From Methanofervidicoccus abyssi (GTDB lineage Archaea > AGJL01 > Methanococci > Methanococcales > Methanococcaceae), in contig NZ_BFAX01000002.1 of assembly GCF_004310395.1 (NCBI RefSeq), positions 1 to 64,000 on the forward strand: DNA of 64,000 nucleotides, written 5' to 3'. The notes below the pieces were generated by a model that was given only the letters and a program-made list of their open reading frames with translations, had not been told where the DNA came from and ran no database searches. This document shows, piece after piece, positions 1 through 9,237 of this stretch. Made by a program: the position numbers and the translations under genes. Numbering within the stretch: the stretch's first letter is position 1; each line of letters starts with the position of its first letter.

Positions 1-62
1 TTGATGAACTTGCCAAGATATCTGAAGAGGTCTCACATAGTGTAAGTAAATTTAGAGTATAA
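1..62 (+). CDS. C-terminal tail of a methyl-accepting chemotaxis protein (partial)
   Basis: Only the last 19 codons are in the window, in the frame beginning at base 3 and ending with TAA at 60-62. The peptide (DELAKISEEVSHSVSKFRV) has the helical, Ser/Glu-rich look of a chemoreceptor signalling-domain C-terminus. The next gene is cheR, the receptor methyltransferase, which supports the call. The family assignment is inferred from 19 residues and the neighbour, so it is tentative. Confidence 0.5.
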   Translation, partial: DELAKISEEVSHSVSKFRV

Positions 63-113
63 TGCCGAGGGAAACTTCCTATAATTAATGTATTACTATA
101 GGATGGTGAAATA

Positions 114-941
114 GTGACTATTAGAACTACTAATAATGAAGAAGATATTTACTTCAACAAAATTAGAAGAGATATTAAGGTAAAATTGAAAATAAATATT
201 GATCAATACAAAGAGAGTTATATTAAGAGAAGATTAGCTGTTAGAATGAGAGCATGTAAATGTCGGACCTATAAAGAATACTACGAGTATCTCTTAAAAC
301 ATCCTGAAGAGTACAAAGAATTGGAGAATGTTTTAACAGTTAATGTTACAGAGTTTTGGAGGGATATAACAGTCTATAAGGAAATTACAAAAATCCTTGA
401 AAAGATGGTCTTAGATAAATCCAGAAAGTCTATTAAAATATGGAGTGCTGGCTGTTCCTCTGGTGAAGAGCCCTATGGAATAGCAATAATTATAGACAAC
501 CTAATAGAAAAACATAAGAGAAAATTTTTAAAGGTTACTATTATCGGTACTGACATAGATAGAAATGTCCTGGAAAAGGCTAGAAAAGGAATATACTTGG
601 ATAAACAACTTAAAAACATAGATCCACCTTTAATATCTAAGTATTTCAACAAAATAAGTGAATACGAATACCAGATCAAACCAATTATAAAAAGATATGT
701 CCAATTTAGATTGCACGATCTGATTAAAGATCCACCTCTAAAAAACATGGATATGATACTCTGTAGAAATGTTATTATATACTTTGATAAAGATATACAG
801 GAAAAGATATTCCTAAAGTTTTACGAGGGGTTAGTAAGTGGAGGATATTTAGTACTTGGAAAAACAGAGATTTTACGTGGAAAGGCGAGAGAACTCTTTA
901 AAACAGTGAACCATCGGGAAAGGATATATCAAAAACCCTAA
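114..941 (+). CDS. cheR: Chemotaxis protein methyltransferase CheR
   Basis: CheR transfers methyl groups from S-adenosylmethionine to glutamates on chemoreceptors in the cytoplasm, setting adaptation. The 275-residue product has the usual layout: an alpha-helical N-terminal domain, then a Rossmann-type domain with the AdoMet motif SAGCSSGEEPYG near residue 110 and the late family motif LCRNVIIYFD near residue 220. Length is normal for CheR. The GTG start at 114 is chosen because GGTGA lies 4 nt upstream (105-109). It follows the probable chemoreceptor tail by 51 bp, so the two are likely one operon with more chemotaxis genes to the left. Its output would act on the archaellum encoded at 27-38 kb. 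Confidence 0.93.
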   Translation: MTIRTTNNEEDIYFNKIRRDIKVKLKINIDQYKESYIKRRLAVRMRACKCRTYKEYYEYLLKHPEEYKELENVLTVNVTEFWRDITVYKEITKILEKMVLDKSRKSIKIWSAGCSSGEEPYGIAIIIDNLIEKHKRKFLKVTIIGTDIDRNVLEKARKGIYLDKQLKNIDPPLISKYFNKISEYEYQIKPIIKRYVQFRLHDLIKDPPLKNMDMILCRNVIIYFDKDIQEKIFLKFYEGLVSGGYLVLGKTEILRGKARELFKTVNHRERIYQKP

Positions 942-1124
942 AACCTTCAAAAGACGAGAGTTTCCTTGAAAGATTCATTAATTCCTTTCTATTATTATAT
1001 GATATATCTTTTTATCTGTGGAGGTAGTTGAAGTATCAGAGACTTCTCTGGACCAAAGTTTTTTCTAATATTCAGAACATAATATATCCACTTAATAAAA
1101 ATATATACTAATAAATTTCATTTT

Positions 1125-1784
1125 CTAGAAATCTACCAACTCTATACTCTTAACAGTTATTTTATCACCTATATGTATATCAGATACAAAGAATGATCTT
1201 GGAGAAGGATTTATAATATAAGTACTTCCTAACTTATCTATACATCTACTTTCATGTATATGACCACATGCTACCAATACAGGACTGTACTCTTCAATAA
1301 TTTTCCTAATGGATGTGCTACCTACGTTACTATCAACAGTCCTATCGGCCATGGTATTAACAGGTGGTGCATGGGATACCAGTATAAACCTACCTTTTAT
1401 ATCCTTTTCAATATTTTTAACTGTGTTTATAAATCTAAAGTATAACTCCTCTTCAGAGTACTCGTTGGGAGTGTTAAAAGGTGTCCTGTTACTCCCCCCT
1501 ATACCTACATAGTAAATATTCTCAACATTTACACATCTTCCATCCAAGTTTATCCCTATTTCATTGATTTTATCTATAACTTCTAAAGTATCACAGTTTC
1601 CAGGAACCGCCAATATTTTCACACCTTCTTTCTCCTGTAGGTACTTTAAGTAATCTATTACCTTTAAATCTCTACCAAAGTGGGTAATATCTCCTGAGAT
1701 AACCAATACATCTGGTTTATATAGAAGTACTTTGTTGAGATGGCGATATCTACCATGTAGGTCAGTTATTCCCACTATTCTCAT
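1125..1784 (-). CDS. Calcineurin-like metallophosphoesterase
   Basis: The 219-residue protein carries the full metal-binding series of the calcineurin-like phosphoesterase superfamily: DLHGR near residue 8, SGDITHF near 30, VPGNCD near 61, SHAPP near 137 and CGHIHES near 173. These place a dinuclear metal centre that hydrolyses phosphomono- or diesters. The substrate cannot be read from the sequence. It is transcribed toward cheR and divergently from fni, with about 85 bp between the starts. The ATG at 1784 has GGGAT just upstream. Confidence 0.85.
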   Translation of the reverse strand: MRIVGITDLHGRYRHLNKVLLYKPDVLVISGDITHFGRDLKVIDYLKYLQEKEGVKILAVPGNCDTLEVIDKINEIGINLDGRCVNVENIYYVGIGGSNRTPFNTPNEYSEEELYFRFINTVKNIEKDIKGRFILVSHAPPVNTMADRTVDSNVGSTSIRKIIEEYSPVLVACGHIHESRCIDKLGSTYIINPSPRSFFVSDIHIGDKITVKSIELVDF

Positions 1785-1819
1785 AGTATCCCTTAATATT
1801 TCTTAATTTGTAATAATTA

Positions 1820-1840
1820 ATAATTAATATAAATAATATT
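1820..1840 (+). promoter_or_regulatory. Likely TATA box (box A) of fni
   Basis: TATAAAT at 828-834 of this kilobase (1828-1834) sits 35 bp before the fni ATG, in a TTAATATAAATAATA context typical of Methanococcales promoters. This would put transcription start near 1855, giving a short leader containing the GGTGA at the ribosome-binding site. Confidence 0.5.
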
Positions 1841-1868
1841 TACAATTCCCTATAAAAAAGGTGATTCA

Positions 1869-2939
1869 ATGGATGATAGAGATATTCATTTACGGAAGTT
1901 GGAACATCTGTTGATCTGTAATCACTGTGATGTGGAGTATAGAAAAAGTACCCTCTTTAACGCTATAGAGTTAATACATAGGGGCGTATCCAACTGTAAT
2001 TTAAAGGATATAGACATTACAATAGATTTATTTGGAAAAAAGTTAAATGCTCCTCTCATTGTAACTGCAATAACTGGGGGCCATCCCAAGGCCAAAGAGA
2101 TAAACAGGAATATAGCAAAGGCTGTGGAAGAACTTAACTTGGGGATGGGCGTAGGTTCTCAAAGGGCAGGTATATTAGATAGTAGTGTGGTAGATACCTA
2201 TGCAGTAGTAAGGGATTACGATATTCCCCTTGTTATAGGTAATTTAGGAGCTGTCAACTTTATAGTGGATCGCTGGGATGAAGAGACTGTAGAGAGTGCT
2301 GTTGAGATGATCGATGCAGATGCCATGGCTATACATTTCAACCCACTTCAGGAGGCTATTCAACCAGAGGGAGATACTAACTTTAAAGATATACATATAC
2401 TCAAGGATGTTATATCCAAGTATAAGAAGATGTACAGGAATATACCATTTATAGCTAAGCAGGTAGGGGAGGGGTTCTCTAAGGAGGATGCAATAATCTT
2501 AAAGGAAATAGGTTTTGATGCAATAGATGTAGCTGGGAGTGGTGGCACTTCCTGGGCCATGGTAGAGTACTACAGGATAAAGGAAAGAGAGTTTAGGGAA
2601 TTCTCGGGGAGATTCTTAGAGTGGGGCATACCTACTGCAGCTTCTCTACTCCTTGTTAAGAATGTTTTCCCAGGTATTATTATTGCAAGTGGTGGTATAA
2701 GATCTGGAGTAGATATGGCAAAATCTATCGCCATAGGTGCCCACTGTTGTGGAGTTGCACTACCTGTGTTGAAGGCTGCCCTCAAAGATGCCAGAGAAGT
2801 GGTAAAAGTCCTTGAGAGGATGATAAAGGAGCTGAAAACAACCCTATTTTTAGTAGGTTGTGAAAATATAGAGGAACTTAGAAAGACTAAATATATAATA
2901 AAGAGTGAGTTAAGAGAATGGTTGAATATAAAAGATTAA
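1869..2939 (+). CDS. fni: Type 2 isopentenyl-diphosphate delta-isomerase
   Basis: This FMN-dependent enzyme interconverts isopentenyl and dimethylallyl diphosphate, feeding archaeal ether-lipid synthesis. The 356-residue protein is a TIM barrel of normal length. It has the N-terminal RKLEHL segment, the AITGGHPKA loop, the LGMGVGSQRAG segment and the glycine-rich phosphate/flavin loop SGGIRSGVDMAKS near residue 278. The ATG at 1869 is preceded by GGTGATTCA. A prenyl diphosphate synthase 1.8 kb downstream uses its products, and the phosphomevalonate dehydratase small subunit at 44.7 kb acts earlier in the pathway. Confidence 0.95.
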   Translation: MDDRDIHLRKLEHLLICNHCDVEYRKSTLFNAIELIHRGVSNCNLKDIDITIDLFGKKLNAPLIVTAITGGHPKAKEINRNIAKAVEELNLGMGVGSQRAGILDSSVVDTYAVVRDYDIPLVIGNLGAVNFIVDRWDEETVESAVEMIDADAMAIHFNPLQEAIQPEGDTNFKDIHILKDVISKYKKMYRNIPFIAKQVGEGFSKEDAIILKEIGFDAIDVAGSGGTSWAMVEYYRIKEREFREFSGRFLEWGIPTAASLLLVKNVFPGIIIASGGIRSGVDMAKSIAIGAHCCGVALPVLKAALKDAREVVKVLERMIKELKTTLFLVGCENIEELRKTKYIIKSELREWLNIKD

Positions 2940-3278
2940 AGGATGTATAATATTGTTAGGTTTAAAAAATAATACTTTATTATTATAATTATTGTAATTA
3001 TAATATATATAACAATTATTAAAAAATACACCACTGTTATTAATAGATTTCATCTCTCTATCAATATACAAGGTACCTTATATTTACTTTAATGGGGGGT
3101 AATAAACTGTGGTTTATATTGTTGTTAGTCCAAGTATATATCGATATGTACTTACAAAGTAATATTTTTTTAATATAATATCGGTAAAACAGAATTGATT
3201 AAATAGTCTTATCGGTACTGATACTGTTAGTATTGTTGATTTATTTTTTATTTTAAAAAATACAAGGAAGTGGTGGAT
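2940..3278. other. A/T-rich spacer before the RNase J gene
   Basis: No credible ORF is seen. The spacer is mostly A/T with one short G-run (GGGGGG near 3093). Two ATCGGTA-type repeats lie near 3180 and 3213, upstream of the RNase J start. It probably holds the fni terminator and the RNase J promoter, but I could not fix either precisely. Confidence 0.4.
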
Positions 3279-4625
3279 TTGCAGTTGGAAGTAGTTGCTA
3301 TTGGAGGATACGAGGAAGTTGGAAGAAATATGACAGCCGTTAACGTAGATGGTGAAATAATAATATTCGACATGGGCCTAAAGCTAGACAGGGTGTTGAT
3401 ACATGAAGATACAGATATATCTAAGATGCACAGTTTGAATTTAATTGAGATGGGTGTAATTCCAGATGATACCGTTATGAAGAATATTGAAGGAGAGGTT
3501 AAGGCTATAGTAGTCTCTCATGGACACCTGGATCACATAGGGGCAATAACGAAATTGGCCCATAGATACAACGCCCCAATTATAGGAACACCTTACACCA
3601 TAGAACTTATTAAGAGAGAGATACTAAGTGAAAAAAAGTTCGATGTAAGAAATCCCTTAGTTACACTAAATGCAAAGGAATCTATAGATTTAACACCTAA
3701 TCTAACCTTGGAGTTTATAAATATAACCCACAGTATCCCAGATTCAGTTCTTCCAGTTCTACATACACCTTACGGTGCTATAGTCTATGGAAACGACTTT
3801 AAATTTGACAACTTTCCTGTTGTAGGAGAGAGACCAGATTACAGAGCTATAAAAAAGTTAGGTAAACAGGGAGTACTATGTATGATATCAGAGAGTACAA
3901 GGGTTGATTTTGAGGGAAAGACACCTTCTGAAAAGGTGGCCTCAGATCTTTTAAAAAATGATCTGTTAGGTGCAGATAACCAGTCAAATGCGGTAATAGT
4001 TACAACCTTCTCTTCCCATATAGCCAGAATAAAGTCTGCAACAGAGATCGCAGAGAAGATGGGTAGGATTCCCCTACTTATAGGTAGATCGATGGTGAAA
4101 TACTGTGGTATAGCAGAGGACATTGGCATCGTCAAGTTTCCAGAAAATACAAGAATGACGGGGGATCCTTCTGCTGTAGATAGAATATTCCGCCAGATAA
4201 TGAAGGAAGGTAAGGAGAACTACTTACTTATAGTAACTGGACATCAGGGAGAAGATGGTGCTGTACTATCTCGGATGGTAACTGATAAGACACCTTTTAA
4301 ATTTGAGAAGTATGACCAGGTTGTATTCTCTGCAGATGTAATTCCAAATCCTATGAACGCCGCCCAGAGGTATATGTTAGAGGCTCGTTTAAAGAGACTG
4401 GGAGTGAGAATATTCAAGGGAGCCCATGTATCTGGCCATGCCTCAAAGGAGGATCACAGGGACATGATAAGGTGGGTTAACCCTGAGCATATTATCCCTT
4501 CCCATGGTGATTTTAACCTTACAACTGCCTATGCTAAATTGACAGAGGAAGAGGGATATAGGCTAGGAGAAGATGTGCATCTACTTAGAAACGGCCAAAG
4601 TTTGAAGTTCGAGAGGATTATATAA
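3279..4625 (+). CDS. rnj: Archaeal RNase J (metallo-beta-lactamase/beta-CASP exoribonuclease)
   Basis: aRNase J degrades RNA from the 5' end in archaea. The protein opens with the metallo-beta-lactamase fold and carries HxHxDH as SHGHLDHIGA near residue 80. The beta-CASP region follows, then a late histidine motif HVSGHAS near residue 390 and PSHGD near 415. I prefer TTG at 3279 because AGGAAGTGG (3264-3272) sits 6 nt upstream. This gives 448 residues. An in-frame GTG at 3270 would add three residues but leaves too little room for a ribosome-binding site. It stands alone, followed by idsA after 75 bp. Confidence 0.9.
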   Translation: MQLEVVAIGGYEEVGRNMTAVNVDGEIIIFDMGLKLDRVLIHEDTDISKMHSLNLIEMGVIPDDTVMKNIEGEVKAIVVSHGHLDHIGAITKLAHRYNAPIIGTPYTIELIKREILSEKKFDVRNPLVTLNAKESIDLTPNLTLEFINITHSIPDSVLPVLHTPYGAIVYGNDFKFDNFPVVGERPDYRAIKKLGKQGVLCMISESTRVDFEGKTPSEKVASDLLKNDLLGADNQSNAVIVTTFSSHIARIKSATEIAEKMGRIPLLIGRSMVKYCGIAEDIGIVKFPENTRMTGDPSAVDRIFRQIMKEGKENYLLIVTGHQGEDGAVLSRMVTDKTPFKFEKYDQVVFSADVIPNPMNAAQRYMLEARLKRLGVRIFKGAHVSGHASKEDHRDMIRWVNPEHIIPSHGDFNLTTAYAKLTEEEGYRLGEDVHLLRNGQSLKFERII

Positions 4626-4700
4626 AAATCCAAAAATAGAGGATATCGCAAAAATAATCAGAAAATTTATAATTATTTTAATAACAAGTAGGTGAAAAAG

Positions 4701-5660
4701 ATGGAACTCTTTGATAAAAATATCTTGTTCCTAATAGATAAAGAATTAAACAGATACTTAGAAGGAGAAGGTACTATATACAAAGCTTCTAGACATCTCC
4801 TACTGGCAGGAGGTAAGAGGATAAGACCCTATTTAACAATACTTACATACATGCTAAAGAGAGACGATATAGAAGAAGTACTCCCTGCAGCCCTTGCAGT
4901 TGAGTTGATACATAATTATACTCTTATTCATGACGACATAATGGATAACGATGACAGGAGAAGAGGAATACCTACAGTTCATATTGTTTATGGAAAACCT
5001 ATGGCAATCCTTGCAGGAGATCTTCTCTATGCAAAGGCATTTGTTGCAGTATCAGATATAAGAGATCCTGAAAAGGCTCATGAGGTTTTAAAGGTCCTCT
5101 CTAAATCCTGTGTAGATGTATGTGTTGGACAGGCCATGGATATGGAGTTTGAGAAAAGAGAAGACATTACAATGGAGGAGTACTTAGAGATGATCTCCAA
5201 GAAAACTGGTGCTCTACTTGTAACTTCTGTAGAGATTGGTGCTATAATGGGGGAGTGTTCCTCTGAAGAGAGGGAGGCTTTGAGGGAATACGCCAAGAGA
5301 ATAGGTTTAGCGTTTCAGATCCAGGATGATATCTTAGATCTGGTAGGTAATAAGAATAAGATAGGAAAACCTATAGGTAGTGATATAAGGGAGGGTAAGA
5401 AAACTCTCATAGTTATACATGCCCTTCAACATCTACCAGAGGATAAGAAGAAGAGGCTATTGGATATTCTTGGAAAGAGGGATGCCGAAGATGAAGAAAT
5501 AAAAGAAGCTATTGAAATATTGAAGGACTCCATAGAGTTCGCTAAGGAGATGGTAAAGAAATATATTACAGAATCCAAGGAGTATTTAAAGATATTTGAT
5601 AAAAAAAGGAGAAAAAAATTGGAGGATATAGCAGATTTTATAATGGAGAGAGTTTATTAA
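4701..5660 (+). CDS. idsA: Short-chain trans-prenyl diphosphate synthase (GGPP/FPP synthase)
   Basis: The enzyme condenses isopentenyl diphosphate with allylic diphosphates to make C15/C20 chains for archaeal lipids. The first Asp-rich motif is HDDIMDNDD near residue 80, the second is QIQDDILD near residue 210, and GGKRIRP is near residue 38. Length (319) fits the family. ATG at 4701 is chosen over an in-frame GTG at 4692 because the GTG is part of the GGTGA ribosome-binding site. A TTTATAATTA element at 4666-4675 is a plausible TATA box. The stop codon shares TTAA with the stop of the convergent radical SAM gene. Confidence 0.93.
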   Translation: MELFDKNILFLIDKELNRYLEGEGTIYKASRHLLLAGGKRIRPYLTILTYMLKRDDIEEVLPAALAVELIHNYTLIHDDIMDNDDRRRGIPTVHIVYGKPMAILAGDLLYAKAFVAVSDIRDPEKAHEVLKVLSKSCVDVCVGQAMDMEFEKREDITMEEYLEMISKKTGALLVTSVEIGAIMGECSSEEREALREYAKRIGLAFQIQDDILDLVGNKNKIGKPIGSDIREGKKTLIVIHALQHLPEDKKKRLLDILGKRDAEDEEIKEAIEILKDSIEFAKEMVKKYITESKEYLKIFDKKRRKKLEDIADFIMERVY

Positions 5661-6538
5661 AAGAAAGGATGATACTTTCTCTTTATCACAGGTACCTCTG
5701 AGAAACAGTCCAAGGTTATAGAGTTTAGTAGGTATCCATCTATACCCCTTAGATTAACGAGAAGGCATCCCTTGATAGTTACCTTGATATCAGGAGCCTT
5801 CTTTCCCATCTCATCTACGAGGAGTAAGAGATCCTTAACTTTTCCAACACTTTTAATATCGTAGATACTCTCCAATACATTCTTATTCTCATTATGGACT
5901 ATCAAATGATGGACCATTATCTCTTTAACTTCACTTTCCCTACTTAATATCTCCGAGAGTTCTATCAACTCCTCTCTGTTGAAGCCTGGAATATATACAC
6001 ATCTCACTATAGTATAGATGTATTTAGAAGCGAGTTTAATATTCTCGAGCACCTTTTCAAAGGTTTTAGATCCAGTTATCTTTTCATGGGTCTCTGGAGT
6101 AGAGGCACTTAGACTTACCATGATAATATCTAACCCTAAATCTTTAAACTCTCTTATTAACTCTTCATTTAGATTTACACCGTTCGTTTGAAGATCACAC
6201 CTTAAGTTAAGCGACTTTGTAAATTCAATAGCCTTTTTAACTTTCTCTGAATAGAGTAGAGGTTCTCCGTATTGACTTATAGTTATGGCGGTACAGTTTT
6301 CAGTATCTTGGTTTTTAGGATCTATACCGTATATACCTTCCTTTACCTTAACTAACCTGGAGTAGCAGAATATACAGTTATGTTGACACCTCTGGGTGAT
6401 CTCGATAGAAGGATGATGATGGGGATTTGGATTGTTTATATCTAAACCTTGACAACCTATACAGTGTCTTGAAACCTTTAGATTCTTTACAATATTTTCT
6501 AATTTATCACAGATCTCGTTTCTTAGGACTATCTTGAT
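5657..6538 (-). CDS. Radical SAM protein, apparently starting at an ATC codon
   Basis: The open frame encodes about 293 residues. It has the radical SAM cluster motif CQHNCIFC (CxxxCxxC), coordinating a 4Fe-4S cluster that cleaves AdoMet, preceded by an extra CIGC motif that might bind a second cluster or zinc. The cluster lies near residue 50, followed by a glycine-containing YGEP motif. The reaction is not identifiable. No ATG, GTG or TTG occurs between the upstream TAA and the cysteine cluster. A strong GGTGA site instead lies 4 nt before an in-frame ATC at 6538-6536, the usual spacing in this window. The first ATG (6121) would remove the cluster, so I place the start at ATC. Confidence 0.75.
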   Translation of the reverse strand: MKIVLRNEICDKLENIVKNLKVSRHCIGCQGLDINNPNPHHHPSIEITQRCQHNCIFCYSRLVKVKEGIYGIDPKNQDTENCTAITISQYGEPLLYSEKVKKAIEFTKSLNLRCDLQTNGVNLNEELIREFKDLGLDIIMVSLSASTPETHEKITGSKTFEKVLENIKLASKYIYTIVRCVYIPGFNREELIELSEILSRESEVKEIMVHHLIVHNENKNVLESIYDIKSVGKVKDLLLLVDEMGKKAPDIKVTIKGCLLVNLRGIDGYLLNSITLDCFSEVPVIKRKYHPFF

Positions 6539-6881
6539 AGTTTCACCTTTGTTTATTTGTAGTTATAACCGTCGAGGGATCTCAATAAAAATAATCATGT
6601 AAAAATAGATAATCTCGAAATTATTAACCTTATTTGTGGGGAGAGAAGAGAAATATATGTCTATACTTTCTATTTAAGATAGCAGAGGTTTATTTTAAAA
6701 TTATTATAATTATAATTATTATAATTATAAAGGCGATTGTTGATTTTATTAAAAATAATTTAAAAAGAGAGGAAAAAGTAAGATATATGTTATCTCCTGG
6801 TATATACCATGTATTAAGAAAGGAGGATAAGATTCCGTTAATTTTTCTTCATTAAAAGAATTTTTTACATGTAAAAAACAA
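6539..6881. other. Spacer between the radical SAM gene and L14e
   Basis: This is the 5' flank of the radical SAM gene and the 3' flank of the L34e-cmk-L14e operon, both on the minus strand. It contains a long ATT/AAT tract near 6698-6730 that reads as TATA-like on the minus strand. An open frame at 6634-6855 on the plus strand has no ribosome-binding site and a run of isoleucines produced by that tract, so I do not call it a gene. Confidence 0.4.
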
Positions 6882-7118
6882 TTACTTCAACAACCCTGCT
6901 GCGTCCAGTGCCAATTTAACCTCCTCAGTTGAGGCCCCCTTTTTAATATCAACTTTCTTCTCAGTTGGTTCTATATGCTTTATATTACATCTCCTTCTTT
7001 TAACATTTCCATCTATTAGGACAAAGTTTTTATCTATTACATCTACTATAACGCAGATTTTTCCTGCCTCTCTTCCCATTGTTTTGATACAAACTCTTCC
7101 CACTTCAATTGCTGCCAT
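6882..7118 (-). CDS. rpl14e: Large-subunit ribosomal protein L14e
   Basis: A 78-residue archaeal/eukaryotic-type 60S/50S protein. The start [18 protein letters not shown] and the following KOW-like beta barrel with [18 protein letters not shown] are characteristic. The ATG at 7118 is chosen because GGTGA precedes it by 4 nt. That GGTGA includes the stop codon of cmk, so the two genes are tightly coupled in translation. An ATG 12 bp upstream would sit inside cmk without its own site. Third gene of the L34e-cmk-L14e operon. Confidence 0.93.
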   Translation of the reverse strand: MAAIEVGRVCIKTMGREAGKICVIVDVIDKNFVLIDGNVKRRRCNIKHIEPTEKKVDIKKGASTEEVKLALDAAGLLK

Positions 7119-7122
7119 TTTT

Positions 7123-7668
7123 TCACCCATTCTCTTTTTTTAGACTGTCTATACATGTAGAGATGATGTTGAGCACACCATCTACATCCCAGCGGGATGT
7201 GTCTATAACTATGTGATATATGGAGAGATCTTCCAGATCTATATTGTATATCTCCTTATAACGTTTTTTTTCACTTTTTTCCCTTTCTATCATTTCAGAT
7301 AGAGATGTTTCTATATCTTTATTTTCCCTCTCACTTACCCTCTTACACCTAACCATTGGAGGTGCCTTTAACCATATGGAGAGTGTAGGTTCTATGTTAT
7401 GTCTCTTTAGTATCCATGCAGCAAGTCGTCCCTCTAGTACTACATTCCCCTCTTTTGCAATTTCAACCTGCATAGCATCTATTTCCCTGTCTACCTCTGG
7501 GTGTTCCTCTGCATATTTGCTGAATTCTGAGAGATCCATGTTCATTTTCTTAGCCATCTCCCTGAATATAAACCCTGCACATACATGTTTCAATCCATAC
7601 CTTTTAGCTATTAATTTAGATATCGTTGTAGTTCCACTACCAGGAGGTCCTCCAACGGTTATTATCAT
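7123..7668 (-). CDS. cmk: Cytidylate kinase
   Basis: Phosphorylates CMP/dCMP to the diphosphate. The 181-residue archaeal-type protein begins with a P-loop [10 protein letters not shown] at residues 6-15, followed by FREMA in the nucleotide-binding region and a lid segment rich in Arg/Glu around residue 115. The ATG at 7668 follows AGGTGT. It lies between two ribosomal protein genes and overlaps the L14e ribosome-binding site, an arrangement I know from other Methanococcales. Confidence 0.93.
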   Translation of the reverse strand: MIITVGGPPGSGTTTISKLIAKRYGLKHVCAGFIFREMAKKMNMDLSEFSKYAEEHPEVDREIDAMQVEIAKEGNVVLEGRLAAWILKRHNIEPTLSIWLKAPPMVRCKRVSERENKDIETSLSEMIEREKSEKKRYKEIYNIDLEDLSIYHIVIDTSRWDVDGVLNIISTCIDSLKKENG

Positions 7669-7683
7669 CTCAACACCTGATCT

Positions 7684-7959
7684 TTACAGTTGTAAGTTCC
7701 TTGCCTTCTCTATCATCAATCTCCTTAAACATCTTGGACAGAGGTAGCCACCGTATGGTCTCTCAGGTCTCTTCTCTGTTTTAGATAGTTTTCTAATCTC
7801 AGATGGTCTACCTCTTGGGACGCCGTTTAGAACAGCTCCACATTGGGCACATTTTGCCTTAGAGGGCTTTCTCCTTCTGTAGTGTATTAAGGTCCTATTA
7901 CCAGGTCCTCTTTTGAAGATCTTCTTCAGAGATCTCGATCTATATCTTGGAGCAGGCAT
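7684..7959 (-). CDS. rpl34e: Large-subunit ribosomal protein L34e
   Basis: A 91-residue basic protein with the family opening [12 protein letters not shown] and two CxxC pairs (CAQCG near 37, CPRC near 74) that would bind zinc. First gene of the L34e-cmk-L14e operon. The spacer upstream contains a TATA-like element on the minus strand near 8020-8035. Confidence 0.95.
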   Translation of the reverse strand: MPAPRYRSRSLKKIFKRGPGNRTLIHYRRRKPSKAKCAQCGAVLNGVPRGRPSEIRKLSKTEKRPERPYGGYLCPRCLRRLMIEKARNLQL

Positions 7960-8118
7960 ATAGATAACCTCCTAAATGTTGTAAAAAATATATAAAAAAT
8001 TATAGTAAAAAATAGTAGTGGTATATATCTTTTACTTAATTAAAAAATATTCTCGCTTTAAAAAGAGTATATCCTCCTATTATTTAAATCTTTCTCTACA
8101 ATAGAATAGAGGGGGATA

Positions 8119-9117
8119 TTGAAGGAGATAGATATAAAAGAGTTAAAGAAGTATTGTAACCCATCCTATCTAACTATCAGAAAGGACAGGATCATTGCAA
8201 ACAGTAGAAGATTGGCTGGATTGTCTAAAGCAAAAAAAGAGAAAATAGAGAGGAAATTTAAAATACCTGTAATATACTCCAAAAGTTACGAGTTGATATC
8301 CCAGAAGATGGGGAGATATGTATCTAAACATGGTATAATAACACCAAAAGATAGGTTGATAGTAGGTTTAAGTGGGGGAAAGGATAGTTTAGCATTACTT
8401 CACCTTTTGGAATCCTATAGGCGTAGATTTGGAGTAGAGATATACGCAGTTACTGTAGATGTAAATGTAGGAGGTATTAGACCATGGCATCCTGAAAACA
8501 GTAATGTGAAAAAGATAGCTGAACACTGCGAGGCTCTGGATATTCCCTATAGAATAATATCTTTCCATGAAGATGTAGTTAAAATGTCCCAGTTACTCTC
8601 CGATAACTCTACAGGTATTGTATACTCCCCCTGTTTTTCCTGCTCCATAGTTAGGAGGTATGTTTTAACCAATTTTGCTATGGAGTTAGTAAAGGAAGGA
8701 GGCGTTAAAAGAGACAAGATAAAGATATGTTTGGGACATACCTTGGAGGACAACTCAGATACAGTATTGGCAAATATCTTTAAGGGAGATATCATAAGAG
8801 TTCTAGAGCCTATTAAAGATTTCGAGGAGGCTATTTTTGACTTTAAAGAATTCAAACTTAAACTACAGAGATGTACCATAGCAAGACCTCTACTAAGTGT
8901 TTCAGAGAAAGACATCTTAAAGGCCCTAAATGAATGTGGTATTCAATACTACAGAGATAAAGAGATATGCCCCTACAGTAGAGATAGGGGAGATAGTATA
9001 AGGAAGAGATGTCATGAGATCCTGGAGAATCTTGAAAAGGATGTTAAAAATATAAGAGAGATGGTAGTTTCATCAGTATTGAAATCCATAGAGTATTATA
9101 GTAATGACTCCAGTTAA
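8119..9117 (+). CDS. PP-loop ATPase of the TtcA/TtuA tRNA-thiolation family
   Basis: The PP-loop motif SGGKDS near residue 85 adenylates tRNA in this family before sulfur transfer. The PCFSC pair near residue 171 and CPYSRDRGDS near residue 284 match the catalytic/cluster cysteines of TtcA-type proteins. The protein lacks the N- and C-terminal zinc fingers seen in ttuA at 18.5 kb, so it is a different paralogue. TTG at 8119 has GAGGGGGAT directly upstream, which decides the start. The modified base is unknown. Length is 332 residues. Confidence 0.8.
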   Translation: MKEIDIKELKKYCNPSYLTIRKDRIIANSRRLAGLSKAKKEKIERKFKIPVIYSKSYELISQKMGRYVSKHGIITPKDRLIVGLSGGKDSLALLHLLESYRRRFGVEIYAVTVDVNVGGIRPWHPENSNVKKIAEHCEALDIPYRIISFHEDVVKMSQLLSDNSTGIVYSPCFSCSIVRRYVLTNFAMELVKEGGVKRDKIKICLGHTLEDNSDTVLANIFKGDIIRVLEPIKDFEEAIFDFKEFKLKLQRCTIARPLLSVSEKDILKALNECGIQYYRDKEICPYSRDRGDSIRKRCHEILENLEKDVKNIREMVVSSVLKSIEYYSNDSS

Positions 9118-9237
9118 CGATAGAATCTCGTCTTTTTCCAGGTGTTGAAAAATATCCTCTGAAAAAAGGTAATGCATAGGAGGAATTTTTACTATCTTTT
9201 AAATATATTATTAATATTTATTTACAAATCTGAAATG

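Noticed and set aside
6634-6855. A 73-codon plus-strand open frame
   Set aside because: No ribosome-binding site, and a run of isoleucines produced by an ATT tract; it lies in a promoter/terminator spacer.
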